In this document: positions 50,977 through 60,338 of the stretch, in pieces
Layout: each line of letters begins with the position of its first letter
Numbering within the stretch: the first letter of the stretch is position 1
Assembly (NCBI GenBank): GCA_040222185.1
Contig: JAVKDP010000079.1
Location: 97,136-161,135, forward strand
From: JAVKDP01 sp040222185
GTDB taxonomy: Bacteria > Bacteroidota > Rhodothermia > Balneolales > Balneolaceae
Direction: 5' to 3'
Length of the DNA stretch: 64,000 nucleotides
Position numbers and translations under genes: made by a program
The notes under the pieces: model-generated
Databases searched by the model: none
Seen by the model: the letters and a program-made list of their open reading frames with translations, nothing else
What the model was told of the DNA's origin: nothing

Positions 50977-51699
50977 ATGAAGCAGAGATTCCTTTTTTTT
51001 ATTTCTATGCTATTAATAGCAGGTTGTAATAGCCCAGTATCTCAGGAGAATGAGGTTATAAAGCTTTCGAGTAACTTATTGCTTGAGGTTAAAAGATCGA
51101 ACCCCACGACCCAGATTGAAAATGAGTTGGCAAATCTTGACAAAGCATATATTGTGCAAAGTCTGAATTCAGATAACAAGAAGAAGACTTTCTGGCTAAA
51201 CATTTACAATGCTTATTATCAGATTATTGCAGAAAAAGGAGGCGTTGGCCAGGATTCCATTTTTATTAAAAAATTGATTCCAGTTGCTGGTGAGCATATG
51301 AGTTTTGATGAACTTGAGCACGGTATCTTACGGGCAAAAGATGGGTATGATTATAAAGACCTTGCTGTAGACACTGTAGACTATCGTATACATTTTGCAC
51401 TAAACTGTGGAGCCAAAAGCTGTCCACCCATTGCATTTTATGATTTCCCAAAAATTGACGATCAACTTGAAGCGGCTACAAAATTGTACTTAACACTTGA
51501 GACAGAATTAAATGAAGAAGAGAAGGTTGCAACAGTAACCCAGTTAATGGAGTGGTTTGGAGAGGATTTCGGAGGGGAGGAAAATTTACCATCCGTATTA
51601 ACAAAGTACCTGGATAGAGATTTATCAGATTACTCAATTCGGTATAAAGAATTCGATTGGACAGAAAAACTATCCAATTTCAGCAGCTCTGATCTCTAA
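50977..51699 (+). CDS. DUF547 lipoprotein
   Basis: A 240-residue lipoprotein (lipobox LIAGC, Cys at residue 16) with the DUF547 domain: FWLNIYNAYYQII, DELEHGILR, and HFALNCGAKSCPPI, the most conserved block, which carries paired cysteines and a His that may form an active site of the transglutaminase-like type. The biological role of DUF547 is not known. It starts 4 bases after the kinase gene and is co-transcribed. Confidence 0.85.
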   Translation: MKQRFLFFISMLLIAGCNSPVSQENEVIKLSSNLLLEVKRSNPTTQIENELANLDKAYIVQSLNSDNKKKTFWLNIYNAYYQIIAEKGGVGQDSIFIKKLIPVAGEHMSFDELEHGILRAKDGYDYKDLAVDTVDYRIHFALNCGAKSCPPIAFYDFPKIDDQLEAATKLYLTLETELNEEEKVATVTQLMEWFGEDFGGEENLPSVLTKYLDRDLSDYSIRYKEFDWTEKLSNFSSSDL

Positions 51700-51744
51700 A
51701 ATAGAGGTCTACTATTCTCGTGCTTTTTGCGTTACATTTGGGTT

Positions 51745-54621
51745 ATGAGAAAAATATGTTTGCTTTTACTGCTTCTAGTTCCCGGATTTTATACTGACCT
51801 GTATTCTCAGACATACCCGTTCAGAACTTATTCAATAGAGAACGGGTTGAGTGAATCTGTTGTAAATACTGTGCTACAGGATAGTGATGGTTATATGTGG
51901 CTAGGTACTGGATATGGCCTAAATCGGTTTGATGGATTCGTTTTTGATAACTACTTCGACGAGCATGGACTAAACAGCAGTAAAATTTATTCCTTATATC
52001 AGTCGAAAGATGGTAAAATATGGATAGGATCAGATAAGGGCGTTAATTTTGTTGAGGAGGACAGTATTTACACTAATCCTGATTTAGCAACACTTCAAAA
52101 CTCACAAGTGATTAGTATTTTCGAGGATGTTCAGGGAGATATGTGGTTTGGAACAGATGGAGATGGTGTCTGGCATTATAATAATCGGGAAAACCTTGTT
52201 TTGTATTCAACCTCACAGGGTTTCAGAAGTAATCAGGTTAGGGCGATTACTCAGTCAGAAAACGGTGACTTATGGTTTGCTACCAGAGGTGGCCTCACAC
52301 AACTAAGTAATGGGAACCTGAGAACATTTACGATTGAAGATGGGTTGCCTGAGAACAGAACCAGGGATGTATTAATTGATAACGATGGATTATTATGGGT
52401 AGCAACCAGAAAAGGCCTTTCCAGTTTTGATGGAAATAGTTTTTCAGTATTAGGCCTCAGGGATGGGTTATTAGAAGAAAAAATTCAAAGTTTATCTCTG
52501 GCAGTGGATGGTTCACTGTGGCTTGGAACTGAAAGTGGTGTTTCCCAATACAAAAACGGAGTGTTCAAAAACTTCACCACAAACGAAGGCTTATCAAATA
52601 GCATCGTTTATTCCTCTACAATCGATAGAGAAGGGAATGTATGGTTTGGAACTTTTGGAGGTGGTGTTTCACTATTTCTTGGCGATTACTTCGAGAATTT
52701 TAATTCAGAAAATGGCTTGCCTAACGATTTAGTTACCTCAATTGCTGAAAGTGGTGATGGGAAATTATGGCTTGGTACTTATGGCGGAGGATTAGTTTCG
52801 ATTGGCGAGAATAGATTTGAATACTTTACAGCTCAAGATGGTTTACCAGATGACAGGGTGTATCACTTAAGTACCGACTCTAAGGGTAGAATGTGGATTG
52901 GTATGCGTGATGGATTGGCCTATATGAATAATGGAAGATTAAGAGTTTTTTCAGATACTGAATTTCCTTTCAGAAAGATTCGCCATGTGATGGAGGACAG
53001 TAATGGCAACTATTGGATAAGTACCTATGATGAAGGCCTGGTCTATCTCACCGGAGATGAGTATGAGCAGTATAACCAAACTAATTTGTTACCAAGTAAT
53101 ACAGTATTGGCATCAGTAGAAGGAGATGATGGAAGTATTTGGGTTGCAACCTATGGAGGAGTAGCTTCCTTAAAGGATGGTTCTTCAACCAACTACTCAA
53201 TTCAGGATGGTTTACCCAATAATGGTGTTATGGGTATAATGAAAGATAATAAGGGCACAATTTGGGTAGCTACTTTTGGTGGTATTGCCTGGTTCGACGG
53301 TGTGAGATTCATTGATATTACAGATCAGGATGGATTGCCTGATAGGGTTTGCTACTTTATTACCCAGGATATAAACGGAATATACTGGATTGGTTCCAAC
53401 GGTGGAATGGCCCGCCTGGATATTGAAAAATTCTATAGCCAGAATTCTATTGATAAAGAGCAGGCTATCACGGTGATTAATCGGGAAGAGGGCCTTATTT
53501 CAAACGAAATGAATCTGGGAGCGGTATACGAGGATGAAAACAATCACTTTTGGTTTGGTAGTGTAGAAGGAGTCAGCCATTTTTATCCCGAGTTTTACAA
53601 GAGTAATCAAATTGCACCAAGAGTACATATTCTAAATCTTACAGCTTCAGGTAAAGAATACGATAGCTATGGTTTCGAGCTAAATCATAACAGGAATTTC
53701 GTAGAAATAGACTACTCAGCTATTAACTTTACTTCACCTAACCAGGTGATTTATGAATACCAGATGAGTGGTATTGATCCCGGATGGCAACGTACAACAG
53801 ATAGATCCGCAAAGTATCCTTCTTTACCCCCAGGAGAATATTTTTTCAGAGTTCACGCACGAAATTCAAATGGAATCTGGAGTGATGAAATAGCTGTAAT
53901 AAATTTTAAAATTAAACCACCTTTTTGGATGAGTTGGTGGTTCGTGTTACTTGTTTTAGGAACTATTGTGGGAATTATCTATCTCTTCTATCGAAACTAT
54001 CAGTATATGAAGCTGGTGGATATTGAACGTATGAGAGTTCGAATAGCAAGTGATCTCCACGATGATGTTGGAACTAGTTTAACAGAAATTGCACTTCAAT
54101 CAGACTTCCTGCAAGCAGGAAATGTAGACTCGGAATTCCGAAAATCCCTTAATCAGATCGGTAAACAGTGTCGAAAAATTGTGACAAGCCTCGATGATAT
54201 TGTATGGTCGATTGATGCTCGAAATGACACATTGGGTGATTTGACAGATCGAATGCAGGATTATATCCTGAATGTACTTGAACCCAATAATTTTCACCTT
54301 TCATATGATTTTGAAGAGTTAAAAATGGAGAATAAATTACCAGTTCCAGTTAAAGAGAATTTATATTTGATATTCAAAGAGGCCGTTAACAACATTGCTA
54401 AGTATTCGAATGGTGATGAAGTCTTGGTAAGCATGAACTCTAATAATGGAAGTTTCCTATTTGTGATTCACGATAATGGAACTTCAGGAAGGGGGGTTAA
54501 AAAGACTGGTCATGGTTTGCGTAACATGGAAATGCGAGCGCAACGAATAGGTGCAAAAGTCGATTTTAAAGAAGACGATGGATTTACTATTATAATAAAT
54601 GGTAAGTTGAATATGAATTAA
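51745..54621 (+). CDS. hybrid-free propeller sensor histidine kinase (Reg_prop, Y_Y_Y, HisKA_3)
   Basis: A large membrane sensor: signal peptide, two seven-bladed propellers of ~14 Reg_prop repeats (pattern DGLPxxxVxxIxxDxxGxLWxGTxxGL), a Y_Y_Y domain (about 640-700), one membrane helix (about 725-745), then a NarL-type kinase with ASDLHDDVGTS (phospho-accepting His at 772) and a HATPase domain. It lacks the fused receiver and AraC domains of hybrid systems; its regulator is the next gene, 10 bases on. The frame could begin at TTG 51727, but ATG 51745 gives a proper signal peptide. TACATTTG at 51733-51740 looks like a -7 box right before it. Confidence 0.88.
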   Translation: MRKICLLLLLLVPGFYTDLYSQTYPFRTYSIENGLSESVVNTVLQDSDGYMWLGTGYGLNRFDGFVFDNYFDEHGLNSSKIYSLYQSKDGKIWIGSDKGVNFVEEDSIYTNPDLATLQNSQVISIFEDVQGDMWFGTDGDGVWHYNNRENLVLYSTSQGFRSNQVRAITQSENGDLWFATRGGLTQLSNGNLRTFTIEDGLPENRTRDVLIDNDGLLWVATRKGLSSFDGNSFSVLGLRDGLLEEKIQSLSLAVDGSLWLGTESGVSQYKNGVFKNFTTNEGLSNSIVYSSTIDREGNVWFGTFGGGVSLFLGDYFENFNSENGLPNDLVTSIAESGDGKLWLGTYGGGLVSIGENRFEYFTAQDGLPDDRVYHLSTDSKGRMWIGMRDGLAYMNNGRLRVFSDTEFPFRKIRHVMEDSNGNYWISTYDEGLVYLTGDEYEQYNQTNLLPSNTVLASVEGDDGSIWVATYGGVASLKDGSSTNYSIQDGLPNNGVMGIMKDNKGTIWVATFGGIAWFDGVRFIDITDQDGLPDRVCYFITQDINGIYWIGSNGGMARLDIEKFYSQNSIDKEQAITVINREEGLISNEMNLGAVYEDENNHFWFGSVEGVSHFYPEFYKSNQIAPRVHILNLTASGKEYDSYGFELNHNRNFVEIDYSAINFTSPNQVIYEYQMSGIDPGWQRTTDRSAKYPSLPPGEYFFRVHARNSNGIWSDEIAVINFKIKPPFWMSWWFVLLVLGTIVGIIYLFYRNYQYMKLVDIERMRVRIASDLHDDVGTSLTEIALQSDFLQAGNVDSEFRKSLNQIGKQCRKIVTSLDDIVWSIDARNDTLGDLTDRMQDYILNVLEPNNFHLSYDFEELKMENKLPVPVKENLYLIFKEAVNNIAKYSNGDEVLVSMNSNNGSFLFVIHDNGTSGRGVKKTGHGLRNMEMRAQRIGAKVDFKEDDGFTIIINGKLNMN

Positions 54622-54631
54622 CAAGAGTATT

Positions 54632-55264
54632 ATGGCAATTATCGGAATTGTTGAAGACAACAAGAAAATTAGAGACCTGATTCAGAGATATCTGGATATG
54701 CAGGAGGACCTGGATTGTCCTGTTGCCACTGATACAGTTGAGGAAATGCTTGATTTCCTGGAAGGCCATCAAAAACCTGATGTTCTTCTTATGGATATTC
54801 AACTCCCAGGGATGTCTGGTATCAAAGGGATGGAGATTATCAAGTCAAAATATCCTGAAATAGACATTATCATGTTAACGATATACCACGATTCTCATAA
54901 AATCTTTGATTCTCTAAAAGCAGGAGCATCAGGGTATTTGTTAAAGCATACTTCATTACCCGAAATAAAGGAATCGATAGCGCTATTATTGAATGGTGGA
55001 GCTCCGATGTCTCCCCAGATCGCAAGAAAAGTAATTACTCATTTTAACGAGCAGGCGCCAAAGAAAAACCCAGAGAGCATGTTGACCTCAAGAGAGCAAG
55101 ACATTGTAAATGGACTGGTTGATGGCCTTAGTTATAAAATGATTGCTGACCGGTTCGATATTTCTATTGATACTGTAAGAGCTCATATCAGAAATATATA
55201 TAAGAAACTTCATGTAAACTCGAAGGCTGAAGTTATAGCAAAATCACTTCGTGGAGAAATCTAA
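54632..55264 (+). CDS. NarL/FixJ-family response regulator
   Basis: A receiver domain with phospho-acceptor D55 (VLLMDIQLPG), T83-region LTIY and K105-region KHT, then a LuxR-type HTH (about 148-210; MLTSREQDIVNGLVDGLSYK, FDISIDTVRAHIRNIYKKL). It is 10 bases downstream of the propeller kinase gene and must be its partner. Targets are unknown; the Ser/Arg-rich lipoprotein gene follows 93 bases later. Confidence 0.92.
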   Translation: MAIIGIVEDNKKIRDLIQRYLDMQEDLDCPVATDTVEEMLDFLEGHQKPDVLLMDIQLPGMSGIKGMEIIKSKYPEIDIIMLTIYHDSHKIFDSLKAGASGYLLKHTSLPEIKESIALLLNGGAPMSPQIARKVITHFNEQAPKKNPESMLTSREQDIVNGLVDGLSYKMIADRFDISIDTVRAHIRNIYKKLHVNSKAEVIAKSLRGEI

Positions 55265-55357
55265 CATCAACATCACATTATCATGTTATAGTTAAAAAAC
55301 ATTGGTTTTATGATATTAGATACGAATCATTAATTAAACTCTACCCAGGAGCAAAAG

Positions 55358-56752
55358 ATGAAACTTTCCGCAACCAATATTAGCCTTTCTTTAGCAGCAC
55401 TATCACTATTTTTTACAGGGTGCTACACTCAGTTTCAAGCAACAGATTATCCTACCAGGTCAAACAGAGGGATTGCATCAAATTATTATTCATGGGAAGA
55501 CAATGAAGATGCAAAAGAAGGATATTCATGGAGCGAAGAAGAGCAAACAGCAAAACCTGTTACTGTTTCGGAGTCTTATGAAGAAGAGTATTATCCAGAA
55601 GAAATATTAGATAGTACAGGAATCTATTATAAAGATTACGAAACAGAGCAGTGGTATCAAGAGAATTATTCTGACAGATTGTACTGGGATGGTTATGACG
55701 ACGGATATAAAGAAGGATATAGAGATGCGGAAGACGATTATTTTTACACCTCTCCTTATTATTCACGTCCTTGGAGATGGGGAATAAGATTTAATACAGG
55801 TTTATACTTTGCGTATCATGGATCATGGAATTCTCCTTACCGATACTGGAATTCTTATCACAACTATGTGTACGTACCTTCAAGATATCCATTCGGTGGA
55901 TGGGGATATTGGGGTGATTACTATTGGGACGACTACTACTGGGGTGGATGGGGATATCATTATCCTAGTTATGCAACAGTAGTTATTTACAACAATTATC
56001 ACAGGAATTCACGAAGAAGTAATAACTCATATTACGGGTCAAGAAGCTCTGGATTAGCCAGTCGCGGTAATGGATTATCAAATACAGGCACCCGAACCAG
56101 ATCAAGCAGTGGTTCATTGACAAGTACAAACCGTGGGACTTCAAATGTTAGCAGCACTGGTAGATCAAGAAGTACAGGTTCATCAGCCGTAACAAGAAGC
56201 AACTCTTCAGGTAATTCAAGATATACTGGAAGAACTGGGAGCACTACATCAACAAACAACAGATCTACAGTTAGAAGAACGAGATCAGGCACTACTCAAG
56301 GCACAAGATCTGGAACCAGTGTGAGAAGAAGCGGTTCTTCAAATAACCGATCATCGGCTGTTAGAAGTTCAGGCAGAACTAACTCTTCAGGATCCAGTTC
56401 TGTAAGAAGTCGAGGTAGTAACTCATCAAACAGTCGATCATCTAATGTGAGCAGCAGAAGTTCAAACCGAACCAGAAGTTCGTCAGCTGTCCGTTCATCT
56501 GGAAGTTCTGTCAGATCAAATTCAGGTACAAGAAGCCGATCTTCGTCTGTAAGAAGTTCATCTAGCTCAAACCGAGGTTCTTCTTCAGTAAGAAGTTCTT
56601 CAAGATCAACCAGGGGTTCATCATCAGTTAGAAGCTCGTCTTCAAGTTCAAGAAGTCGTTCTTCTTCAGTGAGAAGTTCATCCGGTTCAAGCCGATCATC
56701 ATCAGGAACAAGATCGTCTTCATCAAAAAGCTCAAGTAAGAGAAAAAACTAA
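55358..56752 (+). CDS. Tyr/Trp-rich lipoprotein with long Ser/Arg-rich tail
   Basis: A lipoprotein (lipobox FFTGC, Cys at residue 22). The middle (about 50-215) is rich in Tyr, Trp, Asp and Glu (YWDGYDDGYKEGYRD; WGYWGDYYWDDYYW). From about 215 to 464 the chain is almost only Ser, Arg, Gly, Thr and Asn, with many SSSVRSSS and SRSSN units, so it should be disordered and strongly basic. The start is backed by a rare Shine-Dalgarno-like AGGAG 8 bases upstream. I recognise no family; binding of acidic polysaccharide, DNA or matrix is a guess. Confidence 0.75.
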   Translation: MKLSATNISLSLAALSLFFTGCYTQFQATDYPTRSNRGIASNYYSWEDNEDAKEGYSWSEEEQTAKPVTVSESYEEEYYPEEILDSTGIYYKDYETEQWYQENYSDRLYWDGYDDGYKEGYRDAEDDYFYTSPYYSRPWRWGIRFNTGLYFAYHGSWNSPYRYWNSYHNYVYVPSRYPFGGWGYWGDYYWDDYYWGGWGYHYPSYATVVIYNNYHRNSRRSNNSYYGSRSSGLASRGNGLSNTGTRTRSSSGSLTSTNRGTSNVSSTGRSRSTGSSAVTRSNSSGNSRYTGRTGSTTSTNNRSTVRRTRSGTTQGTRSGTSVRRSGSSNNRSSAVRSSGRTNSSGSSSVRSRGSNSSNSRSSNVSSRSSNRTRSSSAVRSSGSSVRSNSGTRSRSSSVRSSSSSNRGSSSVRSSSRSTRGSSSVRSSSSSSRSRSSSVRSSSGSSRSSSGTRSSSSKSSSKRKN

Positions 56753-56777
56753 ATATTCATCTAAATTTTCCTAATAA

Positions 56778-58316
56778 ATGAAGAGACCAGGATACCTACT
56801 CTTAATGGCAATGGTGCTTCTGTCCGTCAAAGCAAATGCACAAGATGGAGTTTCACAAATTGGTTATCTAAATCTTGCTCAGCAGTTTAGTACAACCAGC
56901 ATTAACGGAGACGCGAATACAAGTATTCTCCCTTCAGTAGCAATGGAAAACGGCTTTGGGAGTTTCATAGATAACCCTGCTAGTATGGCACTGATTTCAA
57001 CCAGTTATTTCAATTTCGGCTATCTTTCAAATAGGGTAGATAATGAAAACTCATATTTGGGCAATTTATCTTCTATTGATAACACTCAAGGCGAGATAAG
57101 TAATATTGGACTTGTTTACCGGGCGCCAACTGAACAAGGTAGTTTTGTATTGGGAGGAGGTTATAATGCCACAACTACATTTAATCGTACAAATCTTATA
57201 AATGGCAGGAATGGGAGCAGTACGATTACTGATGCATTTAAAAACCCTGGCAGCGATTATAACTCGATAGCTTTTGAAACTTATGCGGTTGATTATGCTG
57301 ATGTGGAGCAAACAACCTTAGAGTCCATATTCAGAATTGGTTTTACACCTGCAACCTTTCCAGGAATTACACAGGATGCTGAAGTCTCGCAAGCCGGATC
57401 GATCGGGGAGTTTTCTCTTTTCACTGCCACGGAATTTCAAAAGAATATCTTTTTTGGAGCTTCTCTAGGTCTTGTTTCTGGAACTTATAAGTACAGGCGT
57501 GATTTTAGGGAACTGGATCAATTTAATGATTACGATGGCGATTTTATAGAACAGGATTCCGAAGGAAATAATGGGACAGATATAAACGCGATCGTGTTAA
57601 GAGACGAGATTGATTCCGAAATAATAGGAGCGAATATAAGAGCTGGGCTTGTTTTTAAAGTACTTCCAAAACTGAATATCGGAGCCAGTGTTCTATTTCC
57701 AAGTAAGCTCATCATAACAGAGGAGTACTATTCCTCACTTACCACCAGTTTCGATGATGGAAGAGACAATTTCTTTGATGATTTTAATGGTGAGTTCAAT
57801 TATTCCATTCGAAAGCCAGGGCAGTTAAACCTTGGAGTAGCAGTTGATGATTTAGCAGGATTTTCATTATCAGCTTCAACAGAAATTATTGACTACAGGA
57901 ATACTGAAGTAAACTTAACACGTGACTCAAACCTTGGTTTCGAAGAGGTTATTTTTCTCAGAAATGAAGAAGCTATTATTGATAGTACAATTTCTGCAGA
58001 TTATAATTTAGTGGCCAATCTAAAAGGAGGGATGGAGTATCGTATAAACAACGGTATTGAATTTCGGTTTGGAAGCAGTTTTTTACCTGGAAAGAGTTCC
58101 AATTTTTCAGCAGATCGATTTACTATTTCAGGAGGAGTAGGGGTTCCATTATCGCAGGATTTGTTTTTAGATATTACTACGCAATATACAGAATGGAATG
58201 ACCGTTCAATTATGTATGAATACTTCGACACTGAATCTGGTAATTCAATGAGTGAAAGTGTTGGTGAAAGTATTAGCCAGTTAAATGTATTAATTGGCAT
58301 TAAATACAGGTTTTGA
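56778..58316 (+). CDS. outer-membrane protein, FadL/TodX-like
   Basis: A 512-residue exported protein (signal ends ANAQ) with the N-terminal segment QQFSTTSINGDANTSILPSV, then MENGFGSFIDNPASMALI, which matches the FadL-type NPA hatch motif of this phylum's OmpP1/FadL proteins. Amphipathic strands follow to the terminal Phe (LIGIKYRF), predicting a 14-strand barrel for uptake of hydrophobic compounds. It lies 25 bases after the Ser/Arg-rich lipoprotein gene and is probably in the same transcript. Confidence 0.75.
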   Translation: MKRPGYLLLMAMVLLSVKANAQDGVSQIGYLNLAQQFSTTSINGDANTSILPSVAMENGFGSFIDNPASMALISTSYFNFGYLSNRVDNENSYLGNLSSIDNTQGEISNIGLVYRAPTEQGSFVLGGGYNATTTFNRTNLINGRNGSSTITDAFKNPGSDYNSIAFETYAVDYADVEQTTLESIFRIGFTPATFPGITQDAEVSQAGSIGEFSLFTATEFQKNIFFGASLGLVSGTYKYRRDFRELDQFNDYDGDFIEQDSEGNNGTDINAIVLRDEIDSEIIGANIRAGLVFKVLPKLNIGASVLFPSKLIITEEYYSSLTTSFDDGRDNFFDDFNGEFNYSIRKPGQLNLGVAVDDLAGFSLSASTEIIDYRNTEVNLTRDSNLGFEEVIFLRNEEAIIDSTISADYNLVANLKGGMEYRINNGIEFRFGSSFLPGKSSNFSADRFTISGGVGVPLSQDLFLDITTQYTEWNDRSIMYEYFDTESGNSMSESVGESISQLNVLIGIKYRF

Positions 58317-58370
58317 TTGAAAATATTCGATACCCCGAATAAAACCCAAAACCCTCCGTAGTTAGTTTTT

Positions 58371-58400
58371 AGAAAAGGCTTTGTGAAAGAGGCCTTTTCT
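58371..58400. terminator. bidirectional terminator
   Basis: AGAAAAGGC and GCCTTTTCT form a 9-base stem around a 12-base loop, between the convergent FadL-like and CorA genes. Confidence 0.65.
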
Positions 58401-58402
58401 AT

Positions 58403-59488
58403 TTACAACCACTTCTTTTTCCTGAAATAGAATATCATAGCTCCAGTTGTTGCTATCATAACACCCCAAACTGTTGGGTAGCCCCATTCCCATTGCAATT
58501 CAGGCATCGAATTAAAATTCATTCCATAAATTCCTGCAATAAAAGTAAGAGGGATGAAGATAGTAGCTATAATCGTTAGCACTTTCATTATTTCATTCAT
58601 CTTATTACTGATGGATGTCATGTACATATCATGTAGCCCGGCAACCAGCTCACGGTTGTTATCAAGGTTATCAATGATCTGAACTACATGATCGTAAACA
58701 TCTCGCAGGTATAACTTGGTTTCATCAGCAATAAGAGAGTTGTCATCTCTTAATAACGAGTTAAGATTATCTCGTAATGGCCAGATACTTTTACGGAACC
58801 GGATAAGTTTCTGCCTCACTTTATGTATGCCAGTAAGGGAGTTTTCATCCACCTTTTCCCAAATAATATCTTCGATTTCAACAATTTCGTTGTTTAATGA
58901 GTCAAGAACCGCAAAGTAGTAATCGGTGATAATATCGATTAGAGCGTAAGCCATATAATCAGGACCACCTTTACGCATTCTGGTATTTGGGACACTTAAT
59001 CTTTCTTTAATAGGTGGAAAAATCTTTCGCTCTGATTCTTGGAAAGAGAAGATGAATTTATCCGAAAAAACAATACTAACCTGCTCGTGCTGAAGTTCTC
59101 CATCTTCGATATAGAACATTTTTAGAACTACAAATACTTGCTGACCATAGTCCTCGATCTTAGGTCGCTGGCGTGTATTAAGAATATCTTCCTGAATTAG
59201 CGGGTGAAACTCAAACTCTTCCCAAAGTGACTTAAGCTTTTCAATGTCATGAAGTCCAATAACTTGTACCCAGGTCGGGTTTGTAGTTTTAACGAAGGGC
59301 TTACAGTCGTTGACTGAATCAACGCGTTTTACAGTAAGGTGATCTACTCCATAGTCATGAATATCTATAGTAACTTGTTCTGTTTTTTTAATCCCAATAT
59401 GAGCAAGAGTTCCGGGAGCGCTACCGATTTTCTTGCTCATAAAAGCAGATCTAAACTTTTCAGAAAGGTTCTTCTTTTCCTTTTTCAT
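58403..59488 (-). CDS. corA: CorA-family Mg2+/Co2+ channel
   Basis: A divalent cation channel of the inner membrane. The cytoplasmic N-terminal funnel (about 300 residues) includes RQRPKIEDYGQQVFVVLKMF and the long helix; two helices at the C-terminus are joined by the GMNF filter motif (YGMNFNSMPE), and the chain ends KKKWL. The frame opens at 59536, but those first codons lie within the hairpin terminator of the upstream gene, so I choose ATG 59488 (MKKEKKNLSEK). Monocistronic. Substrate choice between Mg2+ and Co2+ cannot be read from sequence. Confidence 0.92.
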   Translation of the reverse strand: MKKEKKNLSEKFRSAFMSKKIGSAPGTLAHIGIKKTEQVTIDIHDYGVDHLTVKRVDSVNDCKPFVKTTNPTWVQVIGLHDIEKLKSLWEEFEFHPLIQEDILNTRQRPKIEDYGQQVFVVLKMFYIEDGELQHEQVSIVFSDKFIFSFQESERKIFPPIKERLSVPNTRMRKGGPDYMAYALIDIITDYYFAVLDSLNNEIVEIEDIIWEKVDENSLTGIHKVRQKLIRFRKSIWPLRDNLNSLLRDDNSLIADETKLYLRDVYDHVVQIIDNLDNNRELVAGLHDMYMTSISNKMNEIMKVLTIIATIFIPLTFIAGIYGMNFNSMPELQWEWGYPTVWGVMIATTGAMIFYFRKKKWL

Positions 59489-59526
59489 AGACGAAGAGTC
59501 TTTTTTGCCGGATAATATATATAAAA

Positions 59527-59550
59527 AAAGCCCCAAACTGTTGGGGCTTT
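59527..59550 (-). terminator. terminator of the OmpA-family gene
   Basis: AAAGCCCCAA, loop ACTG, TTGGGGCTTT: a 10-base perfect stem, 19 bases after the stop at 59570, with T runs on the minus strand. Confidence 0.85.
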
Positions 59551-59569
59551 AAACTCTTAAGGAACAAGA

Positions 59570-60244
59570 TTATTCAATCTCACCTTTCTCTGCAGCTTTT
59601 TTAAGTTTATCGTTGGCCCAAATGGCAACTTCAACACGTCGGTTTTCTGCACGGCCTTCGGCAGTTGCATTATCCGCAACCGGATCAGCAATACCATAAC
59701 CTGTGATAGTCATCCTGGTAGCATCTACTCCTGTAAAAGCAGCATATTCTGCTACTGCTTTAGCACGATCTTCAGAGAGTTTAAGGTTGTACTCTTCACT
59801 TCCAGTGTTATCAGTATAACCAGCAAACATGATATTGGTGTCTTCATATTTCTCAAGAATCTCGCTTAGCTTAGCTATCTCTTCTTTTGATCCATCGCTT
59901 AATTGGTAAGAGTTGATTTCAAACAGGATTCCGGAATCGAATGTCACTTTGATTCCCTCTCCAACTCGTTCTACTTTGGCACCTTCAAGATCTTCTTCTA
60001 GTTCTCTTGATTGGCGATCCATATAGTTTCCAATTACAGCTCCTGTCGCTCCACCAACAGCTGCTCCGGCAATAGCTCCAGTAGTTGTATTTCCAGCTGC
60101 TTTTCCTATTAATGCTCCAGCTAGAGCTCCTGCGCTGGCTCCAATGGCCGTTCCTTTTGCAGTTTTGCTTATGCTGTCACAAGCGGTAAATGTTAAGCTA
60201 GCCAAAAGAAGCAGCGTGAATAGTTTTATAGAATTGGTTCTCAT
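59570..60244 (-). CDS. OmpA-family lipoprotein with glycine-zipper
   Basis: A 224-residue lipoprotein (lipobox TFTAC, Cys at residue 22). Residues about 30-75 are a glycine/alanine zipper (GASAGALAGALIGKAAGN) that may insert into or against the membrane. The C-terminal ~110 residues are an OmpA/Pal peptidoglycan-binding domain with FAGYTDNTGSEEYNLKLSEDRA and GRAENRRVEV, in which the diaminopimelate-binding Asp and Arg are kept. It links the outer membrane to the cell wall. Single gene with its own terminator. Confidence 0.9.
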   Translation of the reverse strand: MRTNSIKLFTLLLLASLTFTACDSISKTAKGTAIGASAGALAGALIGKAAGNTTTGAIAGAAVGGATGAVIGNYMDRQSRELEEDLEGAKVERVGEGIKVTFDSGILFEINSYQLSDGSKEEIAKLSEILEKYEDTNIMFAGYTDNTGSEEYNLKLSEDRAKAVAEYAAFTGVDATRMTITGYGIADPVADNATAEGRAENRRVEVAIWANDKLKKAAEKGEIE

Positions 60245-60338
60245 TGATTTAGTTTTTACTTAGTGTTTTTGGTAGTATACCCTATGTATGTAAAACTAAT
60301 ATTAATGAAAGATTGCCTCTAAACTTAGTTAGAAAACT

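Noticed and set aside
56032..56292. Antisense open frame of 86 codons opposite the Ser/Arg-rich tail
   Set aside because: Leu/Val/Asp-rich mirror of the repetitive Ser/Arg codons; no start context and no independent support.
59489..59536. Longer start of corA
   Set aside because: The first codons fall inside the hairpin terminator of the upstream OmpA-family gene.
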